This document shows positions 62,562 through 64,000 of a stretch of DNA of 64,000 nucleotides, in pieces (position 1 is the first letter of the stretch; each line of letters begins with the position of its first letter). A model generated the notes under the pieces. It searched no databases. It saw nothing but the letters and a program-made list of their open reading frames with translations, and was not told the DNA's origin. The DNA lies in assembly GCF_015690345.1 (NCBI RefSeq), contig NZ_JADPUN010000076.1, positions 1 through 64,000 of the forward strand, in the 5' to 3' direction. The translations under genes were made by a program, and so were the position numbers. The stretch comes from Plantactinospora alkalitolerans (GTDB lineage: Bacteria; Actinomycetota; Actinomycetes; Mycobacteriales; Micromonosporaceae).

Positions 62562-62930
62562 TCAGTGTGGTGGCGAGAACGGCCACTCCTCGAACGACGT
62601 ACACCGGCCGCCCGCGTCGAACCGCATGATCCACAGGTCGCGGAACTCCGCCCGGCCCGGCGGGTCGCCGTAGTGCACCTCGATCCGGGCCACCGCGACG
62701 TCGTCGTCCACCGCGACGACCTCGCTGGTCATCGTGAACACCTCGGCCGGGCCGTCGCGCTCGGCCTCCCACATCCGGGCGATGGCCGGCAGGCCGACCA
62801 CCGGCTTCCGGTACGGACCCTGGAGGTAGCTCGCGTTCCCGGAGAAGAGTTCGGCCAGGGGCTCGGCGCCCGGCGTACGCCAGGCCCGTTCGTAGCCCGC
62901 GATCCAGTCCTTTACCCGCGCGATGTCCAC
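62562..62930 (-). CDS. SnoaL-like/NTF2-fold protein
   Basis: 122 aa from GTG 62930. It shows the NTF2-like pattern VKDWIAGYERAWRTPGAEPL, then LFSGNASYLQGPYRKPVVGL, RIEVHYGDPPGRAEFRDLWI and FDAGGRCTSFEEWPF. The fold is used by small enzymes and ligand carriers. No function can be assigned. Confidence 0.85.
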   Translation of the reverse strand: MDIARVKDWIAGYERAWRTPGAEPLAELFSGNASYLQGPYRKPVVGLPAIARMWEAERDGPAEVFTMTSEVVAVDDDVAVARIEVHYGDPPGRAEFRDLWIMRFDAGGRCTSFEEWPFSPPH

Positions 62931-63009
62931 GGAGGTCTACGGTGCCACGTCGTCCCGTCGCCGGCACGTGGATCAGTGGAGATCGCGCGCGGATGGTCCG
63001 CCTTCCCGG

Positions 63010-64000
63010 TCAGGCCGCCTGGTGGCCGGTGGCCCGCCCCCGGGGGCGCATCGGCGGGCTGTCCGTGCCGGAGCCGGTGGCGATGCCGGAGAGCAGGTCC
63101 CGCAGTGCGTCGCGGGCATCACGCCGGGGCCGCCAGCCCAACTCGCGTTCGGCCCGGGAGCAGTCCATCAGCGGTACCGCCGCGCTCAGCTCGAACCAAC
63201 CCTCGTCGGCGGGCACCAGTCGACTCCGCCAGGCGGCCCGGGTCAGCATCCGGAGCAGGGTCAGCGGCAGCGGCGCCGCCCAGCCGCCCCACTCCGCCGC
63301 GACCAGCGGCCCGTCGAGCACCGGCTCGGCGGCGATGTTGAACGCGCCGGTCAGGTCACTACGCAGGGCCCGCAGGTACGCGTCGGCGACGTCGTCGGCG
63401 TGCACGACCTGGACCCTGAGTCGTCGGTGCCGGGGCACCACCGGCAGTCGACCCGAGCGCAGCAGGGTGACCGGGACGAACCGGCCCAGGAAGTACCGGG
63501 TGATCTCGGCACCGGCGTCGCGCTGGAGGACCAGGGCCTTACGTAGCCGGGTCACCCGCAGTACCGGATAGTCCCGCTCGGCCCCGTCGAGCATGGCCTC
63601 CACCGCCGCCTTGTCCATGCTGTATCCGGACCGTCCGATGCCGGTGACCGGCCAGCTCTCGTCGACCCGCTGGTCCTTCGGGCCGGGCGCGTACGTCCCG
63701 ACGGAGGAGGCGTGGACCAGTTTCGGCACGTCGGCGGCCAGCATGGCGTTGAGGACGTGCCGGCTGCCGTTGAGATTGGTCCGGCGGAGTTGGGCCCGCT
63801 GGTGACTGGGCTGGATCTGCCAGGCCAGGTGCACCACCGCGTCGACGCCGGCCAGCCGGTCGGCCAGCGGTTGCAGGCAGGCCGGGTCGCCGAGGTCGGC
63901 GGAGTGCCACTCCACCCGGTCGTACGGCGCACCCGCGTCCGGCCCCGGGCAGCGCCGGGCGATGCCGATCACCTCGATGTCGGGCTCGGTGGCCAGCCGG
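63010..64000 (-). CDS. NAD-dependent epimerase/dehydratase (N-terminus outside window)
   Basis: The frame is open to the right edge. The visible part starts ATEPDIEVIGIARR after the missing glycine-rich nucleotide-binding loop. It shows DAVVHLAWQIQPS, ASSVGTYAPG and the catalytic YxxxK in SGYSMDKAAVEAML. Extended short-chain dehydrogenases of this kind modify sugar nucleotides or other small substrates; the substrate here is unknown. An internal ATG at 63972 is not the likely start. Confidence 0.85.
   Translation of the reverse strand, partial: RLATEPDIEVIGIARRCPGPDAGAPYDRVEWHSADLGDPACLQPLADRLAGVDAVVHLAWQIQPSHQRAQLRRTNLNGSRHVLNAMLAADVPKLVHASSVGTYAPGPKDQRVDESWPVTGIGRSGYSMDKAAVEAMLDGAERDYPVLRVTRLRKALVLQRDAGAEITRYFLGRFVPVTLLRSGRLPVVPRHRRLRVQVVHADDVADAYLRALRSDLTGAFNIAAEPVLDGPLVAAEWGGWAAPLPLTLLRMLTRAAWRSRLVPADEGWFELSAAVPLMDCSRAERELGWRPRRDARDALRDLLSGIATGSGTDSPPMRPRGRATGHQAA

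Overview
The window is high-GC DNA with many GTG starts, GGAGG-type ribosome binding sites and several leaderless-looking starts. It comes from an actinomycete, most likely a member of the Micromonosporaceae (Micromonospora or a relative). The best evidence is the gene order purSQL / purF / purM / DUF3073 / valine dehydrogenase / bldC, which is conserved in mycelial actinomycetes. The genus is inference.

Layout. 1-4.3 kb: a membrane protein cut by the left edge, a divergent ribosomal protein L11 paralog and an XRE/NB-ARC/TPR regulator. 4.5-9.5 kb: a secreted subtilase, purB, a YbjQ-family protein and a secreted trypsin-like protease. 9.8-24.9 kb: the purine block (purS-purQ-purL with 4-nt overlaps, purF, purM), a ComB-family protein, a surface protein, an SCP-like protein, DUF3073, valine dehydrogenase and bldC. 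A two-gene radical-SAM RiPP cassette (maturase plus aromatic/Asn-rich precursor) sits between purM and DUF3073. 25-33 kb: a MacB/FtsX-type export system of two ATPases and two large permeases. 33.4-36 kb: two DxDxDG-repeat proteins without signal peptides and a substrate-binding lipoprotein whose halves are in circularly permuted order. 36-46.2 kb: DUF2786, FUSC, SRPBCC and MMPL proteins, two small exported proteins and a two-component system. 46.4-46.9 kb: a tRNA-Glu/Asp/Phe cluster. 47-53.8 kb: a polysaccharide deacetylase and a carotenoid locus (crtI-idi-MerR/B12 regulator, divergent crtB, FAD monooxygenase). 54-64 kb: a flavoprotein disulfide reductase, a LacI regulator with a GH13 glucosidase, and unrelated single genes up to an epimerase cut by the right edge.

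How genes work together. PurS, PurQ and PurL form the FGAM synthetase. PurF opens the pathway, PurM acts after PurL, and PurB acts twice. The rSAM enzyme and the overlapping precursor should make a multi-cyclophane peptide. Idi, CrtB and CrtI supply and convert phytoene, probably under the B12-domain regulator encoded in the crtI operon.

The strongest unusual signals are the permuted binding protein, the L11 paralog that has lost the proline-rich thiopeptide-contact segment, the RiPP cassette, and three copies of a 54-bp palindromic element placed at gene 3' ends. No CRISPR array, prophage, transposase or replication origin was seen.
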